Assembly: GCA_000431515.1 (NCBI GenBank)
Contig: HF991346.1
Span: 1 to 32,256, forward strand
Length of the DNA stretch: 32,256 nucleotides
Direction: 5' to 3'
From: Clostridium sp. CAG:632
GTDB lineage: Bacteria; Bacillota; Clostridia; Lachnospirales; Lachnospiraceae
Positions 1-7,621 of the stretch are shown here, one piece after another. Within the stretch, counting starts at the first letter, position 1, and each line of letters starts with the position of its first letter. Both the position numbers and the translations under genes were made by a program. The notes beneath the pieces are model-generated. The model saw only the letters and a list, made by a program, of their open reading frames with translations, did not search any database and was not told the origin of the DNA.

Positions 1-1738
1 TGCTGCGTAATACATTGCCAACTGTTGGCCAATGGTAAGCAGGAAGCTCCATTACGAATGGTGCAGGCTCGCCTGCGAACATCTTTGTCTTCTTTAAGAT
101 GATACCGGAGCAGATAATTGCTGCGATACCTATAAAGTATGCACTCCATGATACCCAGCCTGCATTATCAAAGAATGCACCTGCGATCAACGCAATGATA
201 GGAAGCTTTGCGCCACAAGGCACAAAGGTCGTTGTCATAATTGTCATCTTACGGTCTCTGTCATTCTCAATGGTACGGGATGCCATAACACCCGGAACAC
301 CACAACCACTACCGATCAGCATTGGAATGAATGACTTACCGGAAAGACCGAACTTACGGAAGATACGATCCATGATAAATGCAACTCTCGCCATGTAACC
401 ACAGGACTCTAAGAATGCCAGGAACAGGAAGAGTACCAACATCTGCGGTACGAAACCAAGAACCGCACCAACACCGGCTACGATACCATCCAGGATCAGG
501 CTCTTTAACCAGTCTACACAGTTCATGGAATCCAGCAGATTCTCAACAAGTACCGGAATACCAGGAACCCATACACCATAAGTTGTTGTATCCGGCTCAC
601 CGGCATCTACAACTTCCTGCGCCTCTGCAACTACACTATCTGATAATGTAACGGTTTCGATTACTTCGTCTTCATCATCTACGATATCTACAACGGTAGC
701 ACCCTCGTCCCCGGCTGCCAGGATCTGGTCTGCACGGCTATAAGCAGCCGCATCATCATCATATGCTGCGGAACCGATACCAAACAGATGGAAGCCATCA
801 CCAAACAGGCAATCATTGGTCCAGTCTGTTACCCAGCCACCAACGGTGGTTACAGATACGTAGTAAACAATAAACATAACAACTGCGAAGATTGGAAGTG
901 CTGCCCAACGGTTTGTAACAACACGGTCAATCTTATCAGAGATTGTCAGCTTCTCGCCCTTCTTCTTGGTCAGGCAGTCTCCAATGATGGATGAAATATA
1001 TACATATCTCTCATTGGTAATGATACTCTCGGTATCATCATCAAACTCTTTCTCTAACTGTGCGATCTCAGCAGATACATCCGGAACGGTTGTTAACAGT
1101 TCCTTGATCTTGTCATCCTTCTCTAACAGCTTGATCGCAAAGAATCTCTTCTGTGCATCTGCCACATCAGAGCCAAGCTTTTCTTCTACTGCTGTAATAA
1201 CACTCTCAACGCCCTCTGCAAACTCATGAACCGGTGCCATCTCTTTCTTAGCCTGTGCAAGTGCAACTGCCTTCTCTGCTGCCTTCTCGATACCGACACC
1301 CTTCAGTGCGGAAATCTCAACAACCTCACAGCCTAACTTCTTGCTCAGCTTATCAATATGTATCTTATCACCGTTCTTCTGAACGATATCCATCATATTG
1401 ATTGCCATGATCACAGGAATACCCAGTTCCATAACCTGTGTTGATAAATATAAGTTACGCTCGATATTGGTACCATCTACGATGTTAATGATCGCATCCG
1501 GTTTCTCATTGATCAGATAATTTCTGGCTACTACTTCCTCCAAGGTATATGGAGATAATGAATAAATGCCGGGTAAGTCCATGATCGTAACATCTTTATG
1601 ATTCTTAAGCTTACCTTCCTTTTTCTCTACTGTAACACCCGGCCAGTTACCTACGAACTGATTGGACCCTGTCAACGCATTAAATAATGTAGTCTTACCG
1701 CAGTTCGGGTTACCTGCCAACGCAATTTTAATTGCCAT
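1..1738 (-). CDS. feoB: Ferrous iron transport protein B (FeoB), partial at left edge
   Basis: GTP-dependent Fe(II) permease of the cytoplasmic membrane. The reading frame is open from the ATG at 1738 to base 1, so about 579 N-terminal residues are present and the C-terminal part of the membrane domain lies outside the window. Visible motifs are the G1 loop GNPNCGKT at residues 9-16, the G3 motif DLPG, the G4-type NMMD and the G5-type SALK, then a helical linker and the first membrane segments, followed by the conserved core with GVGAVLGFVPQ and GSGCGVPG. Between the first membrane segment and this core lies an acidic hydrophilic stretch (about residues 320-383, bases 590-780). An AAAGGAAG ribosome site precedes the start. 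It follows two feoA genes in the same direction; the 116-base gap before it holds palindromes and may allow separate control. Identification is secure. Confidence 0.97.
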   Translation of the reverse strand, partial: MAIKIALAGNPNCGKTTLFNALTGSNQFVGNWPGVTVEKKEGKLKNHKDVTIMDLPGIYSLSPYTLEEVVARNYLINEKPDAIINIVDGTNIERNLYLSTQVMELGIPVIMAINMMDIVQKNGDKIHIDKLSKKLGCEVVEISALKGVGIEKAAEKAVALAQAKKEMAPVHEFAEGVESVITAVEEKLGSDVADAQKRFFAIKLLEKDDKIKELLTTVPDVSAEIAQLEKEFDDDTESIITNERYVYISSIIGDCLTKKKGEKLTISDKIDRVVTNRWAALPIFAVVMFIVYYVSVTTVGGWVTDWTNDCLFGDGFHLFGIGSAAYDDDAAAYSRADQILAAGDEGATVVDIVDDEDEVIETVTLSDSVVAEAQEVVDAGEPDTTTYGVWVPGIPVLVENLLDSMNCVDWLKSLILDGIVAGVGAVLGFVPQMLVLFLFLAFLESCGYMARVAFIMDRIFRKFGLSGKSFIPMLIGSGCGVPGVMASRTIENDRDRKMTIMTTTFVPCGAKLPIIALIAGAFFDNAGWVSWSAYFIGIAAIICSGIILKKTKMFAGEPAPFVMELPAYHWPTVGNVLRS

Positions 1739-1767
1739 CTTTTTGCTTCCTTTCTTTATGAGATAAT

Positions 1768-1836
1768 GTTAATTAACTTCTATATGCTTTTGCTAATATT
1801 TGTTATGTCATTTTAACTTTTATTAGCATCTGCTAA
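1768..1836 (-). promoter_or_regulatory. Palindromes in the feoA-feoB intergenic region
   Basis: Two perfect inverted repeats lie in the gap before feoB: TTAGCA-TC-TGCTAA at 1823-1836 and GTTAATTAAC at 1768-1777. A degenerate relative of the first, with TGCTAA at 1791-1796, lies 40 bases from it. The TTAG/CTAA ends resemble the inverted repeat over the feoA promoter. They may be metalloregulator sites of the Fur or DtxR type. No good -35/-10 pair was found here, so a separate feoB promoter is unproven. Confidence 0.4.
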
Positions 1837-1854
1837 CGCGGTGGGTAAAAAAAA

Positions 1855-2073
1855 TTACTCCACCTCGATCATTTCTGCATCCGCTTTCCGTAAAGACAGT
1901 TCATAGCCTCTAACCGTTACTTCAACCGGATCTCCAAGCGGAGCAACCTTTCTTACATAAACGGAAACTCCCTTAGTAATTCCCATATCCATGATACGAC
2001 GTTTTACCGGTCCGTCACCTGACAGCTTCTTTACCGTTACTGTCTGACCAACTTTCACTTCTCTTAGTGTCAT
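1855..2073 (-). CDS. feoA: FeoA domain protein, second copy
   Basis: Small cytosolic SH3-like protein of the Feo ferrous iron uptake system, thought to act with FeoB. The product of about 72 residues begins MTLREVKVGQ and contains the family core VKRRIMDMGITKG followed by a PLGDPVEVTVRGYELSLRK segment, which is the classical FeoA pattern. The frame is open upstream to an ATG at 2148, but the start at 2073 is preferred because AAGGAGAG lies just before it and family alignment starts there. It sits between the first feoA and feoB on the same strand, 37 bases after the first. Having two FeoA proteins with one FeoB is common in Clostridia. Confidence 0.93.
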   Translation of the reverse strand: MTLREVKVGQTVTVKKLSGDGPVKRRIMDMGITKGVSVYVRKVAPLGDPVEVTVRGYELSLRKADAEMIEVE

Positions 2074-2110
2074 GTCTTCTCTCCTTCTTTCTTTCCTTAA
2101 TGATACTGAC

Positions 2111-2323
2111 TTAAGCAACCATGATCTTGTTTGCCATATCTCTGCCAATGGCTACCCGTGCTTCTTTTACATTCACGATCATATTGCCGTTCGTCTCTGA
2201 TATGACCGTAACCGTGGAACCGGCTACAAACCCAAGATTTTCAAGAAATCTACGGGTTTCTTCCTTTCCGCCAATCCTGACAATTACAATCGGTTTTCCT
2301 TTTTCAACCATCGTTAAAGGCAT
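2111..2323 (-). CDS. feoA: FeoA domain protein, first copy
   Basis: Seventy-residue FeoA-type SH3-like protein, first gene of the feo operon. It begins MPLTMVEKGK and shows the family features RFLENLGFVAGSTVTVIS and a C-terminal VKEARVAIGRDMANKIMV. It is clearly diverged from the second copy downstream, so the pair is an old duplication rather than a recent one. The start at 2323 has AGAGG eight bases upstream; an internal ATG four codons later is possible. A TTGACA/TATACT promoter with an overlapping inverted repeat lies about 45 bases upstream. Confidence 0.92.
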   Translation of the reverse strand: MPLTMVEKGKPIVIVRIGGKEETRRFLENLGFVAGSTVTVISETNGNMIVNVKEARVAIGRDMANKIMVA

Positions 2324-2367
2324 CCTATCATCCTCTTTCTCAAGTGCAGATTCTCATTTCTTCGATA

Positions 2368-2399
2368 GTTAGTATATTCTAACGAATTGTAGTTGTCAA
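2368..2399 (-). promoter_or_regulatory. feoA promoter with overlapping operator-like palindrome
   Basis: On the minus strand TTGACA (2394-2399) and TATACT (2371-2376) are separated by exactly 17 bases, giving a near-consensus sigma-A promoter pointing at feoA. The inverted repeat GTTAG-N6-CTAAC (2368-2383) covers the whole -10 element. A protein bound there would block RNA polymerase, which fits iron-dependent repression of feo. The TTAG...CTAA form recalls DtxR/IdeR sites more than a classical Fur box; the regulator is not in the window. Confidence 0.7.
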
Positions 2400-2429
2400 T
2401 AACTTTTTTCAATAAAGAATTACAAATTT

Positions 2430-3056
2430 TTAATTATTTTCTGTGCAATCTTCCAATTGATAAATATGAATGATATTACGGACCCCTTGATATAGGTAAG
2501 GCTTCATCTTATCCATACCGACAGGCTCATTATAAAGAATCACGCTGTAGCAGGTCGAGCTGACCAATTCCACGATCATGAACAGCATAATCTCCGGATC
2601 CCGGTACTTCTCCGGTACTTCCTGTAATATCTGATGAAACACATCGGTAAAATTAATATCATCCTCATATGCCGGAGATGACAATGCATTTTTAAAGATA
2701 CCCCAGCTGAGATTTTTAGAAATGAATTTAAGCAGATTCGGATTCTTTATCAGCTGATTAATAATACTGTCAATAAAGAAGATCATACGATCTTCAAATT
2801 TATCAATCGGCATATCCAATGCCTGATATTCCTCCACCGCTTTCTGAAACAGCTGGCTGGACTTATGGGAGATCAGTTTATTATGGATGTCGTATTTGTC
2901 TTTAAAATAAAGATAGAACGTACCCTTTGCAACCCCGGCCTGATTGACAATATCAGAAATCGACGTCTTGTTGATCCCCTGTGTCATAAACAACTGAAAA
3001 GCCGTATCTAACAATGAATCCCTTTTTATCTTCTTATTTACATCTAATTTACCCAT
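2430..3056 (-). CDS. TetR/AcrR family transcriptional regulator
   Basis: DNA-binding repressor of 208 residues. The N-terminal TetR helix-turn-helix is clear: TSISDIVNQAGVAKGTFYLYF at about residues 31-51, followed by KDKYDI. The remainder is a helical ligand-binding and dimerisation domain with no recognisable ligand signature. AGGTGAGG lies seven bases before the ATG. The gene diverges from the MMPL transporter operon; the gap holds four copies of an inverted repeat typical of a TetR operator, so it very probably controls both itself and that operon. A near-consensus promoter of its own lies at 3102-3130. Confidence 0.93.
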   Translation of the reverse strand: MGKLDVNKKIKRDSLLDTAFQLFMTQGINKTSISDIVNQAGVAKGTFYLYFKDKYDIHNKLISHKSSQLFQKAVEEYQALDMPIDKFEDRMIFFIDSIINQLIKNPNLLKFISKNLSWGIFKNALSSPAYEDDINFTDVFHQILQEVPEKYRDPEIMLFMIVELVSSTCYSVILYNEPVGMDKMKPYLYQGVRNIIHIYQLEDCTENN

Positions 3057-3101
3057 ATCAATACCTCACCTGCTTATTTTGCAGAATTCTTAATCTTTTA
3101 A

Positions 3102-3130
3102 ATTGTACAACCTGCCTGCTCCCTTGTCAA
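3102..3130 (-). promoter_or_regulatory. tetR-type regulator promoter
   Basis: On the minus strand TTGACA (3125-3130) and TACAAT (3102-3107) are 17 bases apart, pointing into the regulator gene, whose start is 46 bases further on. The first inverted repeat of the operator array (3138-3158) lies directly upstream of this -35, consistent with autoregulation. Confidence 0.7.
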
Positions 3131-3137
3131 CGAACCA

Positions 3138-3290
3138 AAAATGACCAAAAGTCATTTTATATTTTGACGGTTTTTCGTTATTTTGCCGAAATAATGACTA
3201 ATGGTCATTTTTATCATTTTAATATATTGACTGATGGTCATTTTTTGAATATAATGCATTACGAAACAAAAAGATTGACTATTGGTCATT
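3138..3290. promoter_or_regulatory. Array of four TGAC-N5-GTCA operators
   Basis: Four related inverted repeats share the form (A/T)TGAC-N5-GTCAT: 3141-3155 (arms extend to AAAATGAC/GTCATTTT at 3138-3158), 3194-3208, 3227-3241 and 3275-3289. Their centres are 53, 33 and 48 bases apart. Copy 1 abuts the -35 of the regulator gene, copy 3 covers the -35 and spacer of the mmpL promoter, and copy 4 lies in the untranslated leader just before its ribosome site. They are inferred to be binding sites for the adjacent TetR protein. Confidence 0.8.
3227..3255 (+). promoter_or_regulatory. Promoter of the MMPL transporter operon
   Basis: TTGACT (3227-3232) and a perfect TATAAT (3250-3255) are separated by 17 bases. 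The third operator copy starts at the same base as the -35, and the fourth lies about 15 bases past the expected transcription start, so a bound repressor should block both polymerase binding and early elongation. Confidence 0.8.
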
Positions 3291-3309
3291 TTTGAAAGGA
3301 AGGGTTTAC

Positions 3310-5415
3310 ATGTTAAAATTAGGCAAAGGAATTGTAAAGTTCCGAATTCCAATTCTTATCATCGGAATTCTGCTCCTGATTCCTGCATTTTTCGGCATGG
3401 CAGCTACAAGAGTCAATTATGATATTCTTGCATACCTGCCATCCGACATCGACACGATGAAAGGACAGGACATTCTCCTGGATGAGTTTGGAAAAGGCGG
3501 CTTCTCCATGGTTGTTGTAGAAGGCACTACCGATCAGGAAACCGCAGAGCTAAAGAGTAAGATTGAATCTGTTGAGGGCGTTGCTGATGTTCTCTGGTAT
3601 GATTCTCTGGCGGACATTTCCGTTCCAAAGGAAATACTTCCTGAGAATCTCTATGAGAAATTCAACGCAGATGATTCTACTCTGATGGTTGTCTTCTTCT
3701 CAGACTCCACATCAGCAGATAAGACCATGGATGCGATCGAGGAGATCCGGTCCGTAACCGGCAAGCAGTGCTTCGTCAGTGGTATGTCAGCCGTTGTTAC
3801 CGATATTAAGAATCTGTCCGAAAAAGAAACTCCATTATACGTACTGATTGCAGTTATCCTCTGTTGTATCGTATTAGCCATCACCATGGACAGCTTCCTG
3901 GTACCGGTATTCTTCATGTTAAGTATCGGTATGGCGATTCTTTACAATATGGGAACCAACATATTCTTAGGAGAAATCTCCTATGTAACCAAGGCATTGA
4001 GCGCAGTGCTTCAGTTAGGTGTTACGATGGACTACTCCATCTTCCTGTGGCACAGCTATCAGGAACAGAAAAAACGATTTAACGGTGATAAGGAACGTGC
4101 CATGGCACACGCCATTTCCAATACGATCACTTCCATAGTCGGCGGTTCCGTTACAACGATTGCAGGCTTCATTGCCTTATGCTTCATGAGCTTCACACTG
4201 GGGTTGAATTTAGGTATCGTTATGGCAAAGGGTGTTATCTTCGGTGTTATCGGCTGTGCAACCCTGCTGCCTTCCATGATCCTGATCTTCGACAAGCCAC
4301 TGGAAAAGACTATGCATCGTCCGATCATGCCGGACTTCTCCAAGTTCGCGGGCTGGGTAACCAATCATACGGTATTATTTACCGCCTTATTCCTGGTCAT
4401 CCTGTTCCCTGCTTTCTACGGATATCAGAATGCATCTGTATACTATAATCTGGACTCCACACTTCCGAGAGATCTGGACAGCATCGTTGCGAATACCAAG
4501 CTGGAAGAGGAATACAATATGAGTTCCACTCACATGATTCTGGTCAATGCAGATATGGAGCCTAAGGATGCTATTAATATGATGAATGAGATCAAAGCAC
4601 AGGACGGTGTTACCTTTGCACTTGGTATGGATTCCATCCTCGGTCCGTCCATTCCAAGAGATGCGATTCCTGCAGATCTGATGGATACCTTAAAGAGTGA
4701 GAACTGGCAGCTGATGCTGGTCGGATCTGAATATCCAGTTGCATCTGATGAGGTAAATGCTCAGGTAGAGATCTTAAATAATATTGTAAAGAGCTATGAT
4801 GATTCCGGTATGGTAATCGGCGAGGCCAGCTGTACCAAGGATCTGATCACCATTACCGACAAGGACTTCGCAGTCGTAAATACGATCTCCATCGGTGCGA
4901 TCTTCATCCTAATTGCAATCGTATTAAAATCAGTCACACTTCCAATTATTCTGGTATGTGTTATTGAGTTTGCAATCTTCATTAATATGGGTATTCCTTG
5001 CTACACCGGCACCCCGCTTCCGTTCATTGCATCGGTTGTTATCGGTACCATACAGCTTGGCTCTACCGTGGATTATGCGATTTTAATGACTACCCGTTAC
5101 CGGAAGGAACGGTTCAACGGAGCTGATAAGAAGGATGCTATCCAGACTGCATTAAGCACCTCCATTAAGTCCATTTTAGTCAGCGCTTTTGGATTCTTCG
5201 CTTCCACCTTCGGTGTAGGTATGTATTCCAATATTGATATGATCAGTTCTCTGTGTACCCTGATGGCACGTGGTGCTCTGATCAGTATGGTGGTTGTTAT
5301 CCTGGTTCTGCCATCCATGTTCATGATCTTTGATAAGGTCATCTGCAAGACCAGCGCCGGTTTCCGCCCGAAAAAGGAGAAAACTGCCGCTTTGAATCAG
5401 CCATCCGTAAATTAG
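3310..5415 (+). CDS. MMPL/RND family membrane transporter
   Basis: Integral membrane protein of 701 residues built as two RND half-repeats: an N-terminal membrane segment, an extracytoplasmic domain, a block of about five membrane helices with TMDYSIFLWHSYQE, then a second extracytoplasmic domain and a second helix block with the matching STVDYAILMTTRYRKE. This layout is typical of MMPL proteins of Gram-positive bacteria, which move lipids or hydrophobic compounds and are proton driven. The ATG at 3310 is chosen because GAAAGGAAGG lies just upstream; a TTG six codons earlier would sit over that site. It is co-transcribed with the secreted repeat protein that follows 48 bases later, and is under the TetR operator array. 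The substrate cannot be read from sequence. Confidence 0.93.
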   Translation: MLKLGKGIVKFRIPILIIGILLLIPAFFGMAATRVNYDILAYLPSDIDTMKGQDILLDEFGKGGFSMVVVEGTTDQETAELKSKIESVEGVADVLWYDSLADISVPKEILPENLYEKFNADDSTLMVVFFSDSTSADKTMDAIEEIRSVTGKQCFVSGMSAVVTDIKNLSEKETPLYVLIAVILCCIVLAITMDSFLVPVFFMLSIGMAILYNMGTNIFLGEISYVTKALSAVLQLGVTMDYSIFLWHSYQEQKKRFNGDKERAMAHAISNTITSIVGGSVTTIAGFIALCFMSFTLGLNLGIVMAKGVIFGVIGCATLLPSMILIFDKPLEKTMHRPIMPDFSKFAGWVTNHTVLFTALFLVILFPAFYGYQNASVYYNLDSTLPRDLDSIVANTKLEEEYNMSSTHMILVNADMEPKDAINMMNEIKAQDGVTFALGMDSILGPSIPRDAIPADLMDTLKSENWQLMLVGSEYPVASDEVNAQVEILNNIVKSYDDSGMVIGEASCTKDLITITDKDFAVVNTISIGAIFILIAIVLKSVTLPIILVCVIEFAIFINMGIPCYTGTPLPFIASVVIGTIQLGSTVDYAILMTTRYRKERFNGADKKDAIQTALSTSIKSILVSAFGFFASTFGVGMYSNIDMISSLCTLMARGALISMVVVILVLPSMFMIFDKVICKTSAGFRPKKEKTAALNQPSVN

Positions 5416-5463
5416 TAATCAGAATCATTGAACTGTTTAAATTTGAAAAAGGAGTGCTTAATT

Positions 5464-7557
5464 ATGAAAAAAGGAATCAAAATTACAGCTGCAGCACTTG
5501 CAGTATTAGCTTCTGCCGGAGCAACCGGCTATTATGCAAATATAAATAAAGCAAACGCAGATGACCACGCCTCTACCGTAGAGCCAAGAACCGTATCTGC
5601 TGTTACAAGTGAGACCAGAACCGCTTCTTCCGAGAAGGCTCAGAAGGATGAAACCGTTTATGTATTATCAGACGCAAACGGTAATGTCAACAAGACCATC
5701 GTCAGCGACTGGTTAAAAAACACCGGTGCCTTAAAGAGCATTGATGATATTTCCAATCTGTCTGACATCGTAAATGTCAAGGGCAGTCAGGCCTATACAA
5801 CCGACGGCGACTCTGTCTTATGGGATGCCCAAGGTTCCGATATCTACTATCGCGGTACCACAGATAAACAGGTGCCTGTTACCATGAAGGTTACCTACAC
5901 TCTGGACGGCAAGGAAATCTCGCCGGAAGAACTTGCCGGTAAGAGCGGTCATGTAAAGATTCGTTATGATTATACAAATAATGAGAAACGCAGCACGATC
6001 GTCGGGGATTCCAAGGAAGACTTATATATACCTTACCTTCTGTCCACGGTAACTTCTCTGGACAGTGATAAATTCACCAACATTGAATTATCCAACGGTA
6101 AAGTCCTCTCCGATGGCAGCAAGGTCATGGTCATGGGTGTTGCATTCCCCGGCTTAAAAGAAAGCCTGAATCTGAAGGATGATGCGGATGTTGATATCCC
6201 GGATTACTTCGAGATTGAAGCAGATGTAACCGACTTCGAAATGGAAACCTCCGTTACCGTTGCTTCCAGTGAGATCTTCAGCGAGCTGGATATTGATACA
6301 GACAGTACTGTAGATGATCTGAAGGATTCTATCAAGCAGCTTTCCGATGCATCCGAAGAATTATGTGACGGAACCAAATCACTGTATGATGGCATTAATG
6401 AGTTATCAGACGGAACCGGTTCCTTAACCGATGGTATTGATCAGCTGGCAAACGGTGTTACTACCTTAAATACAGGTGCGGCTTCCTTAACCTCCGGTGC
6501 CGATCAGGTAAATGCAGGTGCGGCTTCTCTGGCCGATGGAGCCTCTGCTCTTTCTACCGGTGCCGATTCCTTAGTCAGCGGTGCCGGAGAATTATCTGCC
6601 GGACTGGATTCCTTGAATACGAATATGAAGAGTGCCAAGACCGGTGCCGATCAGCTGGCTGCCGGAAGCGGCCAGTTAGTCGATGGTGTCGGCAAGGTCA
6701 GTACAGGTCTGACTCAGACTGCAGGTGGCCTGACCGAATTATCCGACGGCATTGATACCGCTGCCGCTGCATTACAGACATCTATCCAGTATGAAGAGAC
6801 AGAAATCGCCAAGATCCTGACCGTTCATCCGGATTATGCAACCGGCGCTCCTGCTTCCGGTGATAAGACAGAAGCAGACTGGGTAACCTTCTCTAACTTA
6901 TACGCCAGTGTACAGTATCAGAAATCCGTATACGCTTCCATGACTACCGTACCGGAAGCAGAAGATGCCAAGACCATCAAGAAGGGTATCGTTGCTCTTC
7001 AGGCAGGCAATACAAAGCTTTCCGATGGTGTCAGCGATTTATCCGACGGTATTGATCAGGTGCATACCGGTGCTGTTTCTCTTCAAAACGGACTCGGTCA
7101 GTTAGCTGCAGGCAGTGAGAAATTAAATACCGGTGCAACCGCTCTTTACAGTGGCGCACAACAGGCTTCTGCCGGAGTAAAGCAGTTATCCGACGGTGCC
7201 AATCAGGTAGCTGCCGGAACCAGTCAGTTATCCGGTGGTGCAAAGCAGCTGGCAGACGGCACCAGCCAGCTGGTAACCGGTGCTACGGCTCTCCGGAATG
7301 GCGGAAAGACCCTTACCTCCGGTGTAGCACAGTTAAAGGATGGTGCTTCCCAGTTAAATGATGGTATGAATGAATTTAACGAAACCGGTATCCAGAAATT
7401 AAGTGAGGCGATCAACGGTGACCTCTCCGGTTATTTAGATCGTTTCAAGGCATTAAAGAATTTATCTGCTGACTATGGTACATTCTCCGGCGTAGCCGAC
7501 AATATGGATGGAAAAGTAACCTTCATCTATACCACAGACAGCATTTTATCCGAATAA
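5464..7557 (+). CDS. Secreted heptad-repeat protein related to the YhgE/Pip extracellular region
   Basis: Protein of 697 residues with an N-terminal signal or anchor (MKKGIKITAAALAVLASAGA...). After a globular part of about 250 residues come two blocks of seven-residue repeats of the form L-x-x-G-x-x-x (about residues 290-438 and 512-642), for example LADGASALSTGADSLVSGA, separated by a non-repeat insert. The C-terminus holds the YhgE-type ending with FSGVADNMDGKVTFIYTTDS, but the C-terminal membrane helices usual in YhgE/Pip proteins are absent. A GGAG site precedes the ATG at 5464; an earlier TTG at 5428 is not supported. It shares an operon with the MMPL transporter, so it may form a rod-like extracytoplasmic partner of it. 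That role is inferred. Confidence 0.85.
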   Translation: MKKGIKITAAALAVLASAGATGYYANINKANADDHASTVEPRTVSAVTSETRTASSEKAQKDETVYVLSDANGNVNKTIVSDWLKNTGALKSIDDISNLSDIVNVKGSQAYTTDGDSVLWDAQGSDIYYRGTTDKQVPVTMKVTYTLDGKEISPEELAGKSGHVKIRYDYTNNEKRSTIVGDSKEDLYIPYLLSTVTSLDSDKFTNIELSNGKVLSDGSKVMVMGVAFPGLKESLNLKDDADVDIPDYFEIEADVTDFEMETSVTVASSEIFSELDIDTDSTVDDLKDSIKQLSDASEELCDGTKSLYDGINELSDGTGSLTDGIDQLANGVTTLNTGAASLTSGADQVNAGAASLADGASALSTGADSLVSGAGELSAGLDSLNTNMKSAKTGADQLAAGSGQLVDGVGKVSTGLTQTAGGLTELSDGIDTAAAALQTSIQYEETEIAKILTVHPDYATGAPASGDKTEADWVTFSNLYASVQYQKSVYASMTTVPEAEDAKTIKKGIVALQAGNTKLSDGVSDLSDGIDQVHTGAVSLQNGLGQLAAGSEKLNTGATALYSGAQQASAGVKQLSDGANQVAAGTSQLSGGAKQLADGTSQLVTGATALRNGGKTLTSGVAQLKDGASQLNDGMNEFNETGIQKLSEAINGDLSGYLDRFKALKNLSADYGTFSGVADNMDGKVTFIYTTDSILSE

Positions 7558-7584
7558 CATTGCTGTATCCTTTCCTTTTAGTTT

Positions 7585-7619
7585 GCCGGGAATCCGCTGC
7601 CTATGGATTCCCGGCTTTT
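7585..7619 (+). terminator. Rho-independent terminator of the mmpL operon
   Basis: A perfect 11-base stem (GCCGGGAATCC at 7585-7595 with GGATTCCCGGC at 7605-7615) and a nine-base loop are followed by TTTT. It stands 28 bases after the repeat-protein stop and only a few bases from the stop of the convergent sbcC. On the other strand the hairpin has no following T run, so it serves mainly the plus strand. Confidence 0.85.
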
Positions 7620-7621
7620 GA

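Noticed and set aside
2074..2148. Upstream ATG extending the second feoA by 25 residues
   Set aside because: The extension overlaps the end of the first feoA, is not FeoA-like, and a clear ribosome site precedes the ATG at 2073.
2400..2432. Terminator after the TetR gene
   Set aside because: The stretch is AT-rich with T runs but has no stable hairpin, so read-through into feo cannot be excluded.
3138..3290. CRISPR-like short repeats
   Set aside because: The repeats are short palindromes with unequal spacing in a promoter region next to a TetR gene, with no cas genes; they are operators.
3292..3309. TTG start for the MMPL transporter
   Set aside because: It would place the start over the purine-rich ribosome site that serves the ATG at 3310.
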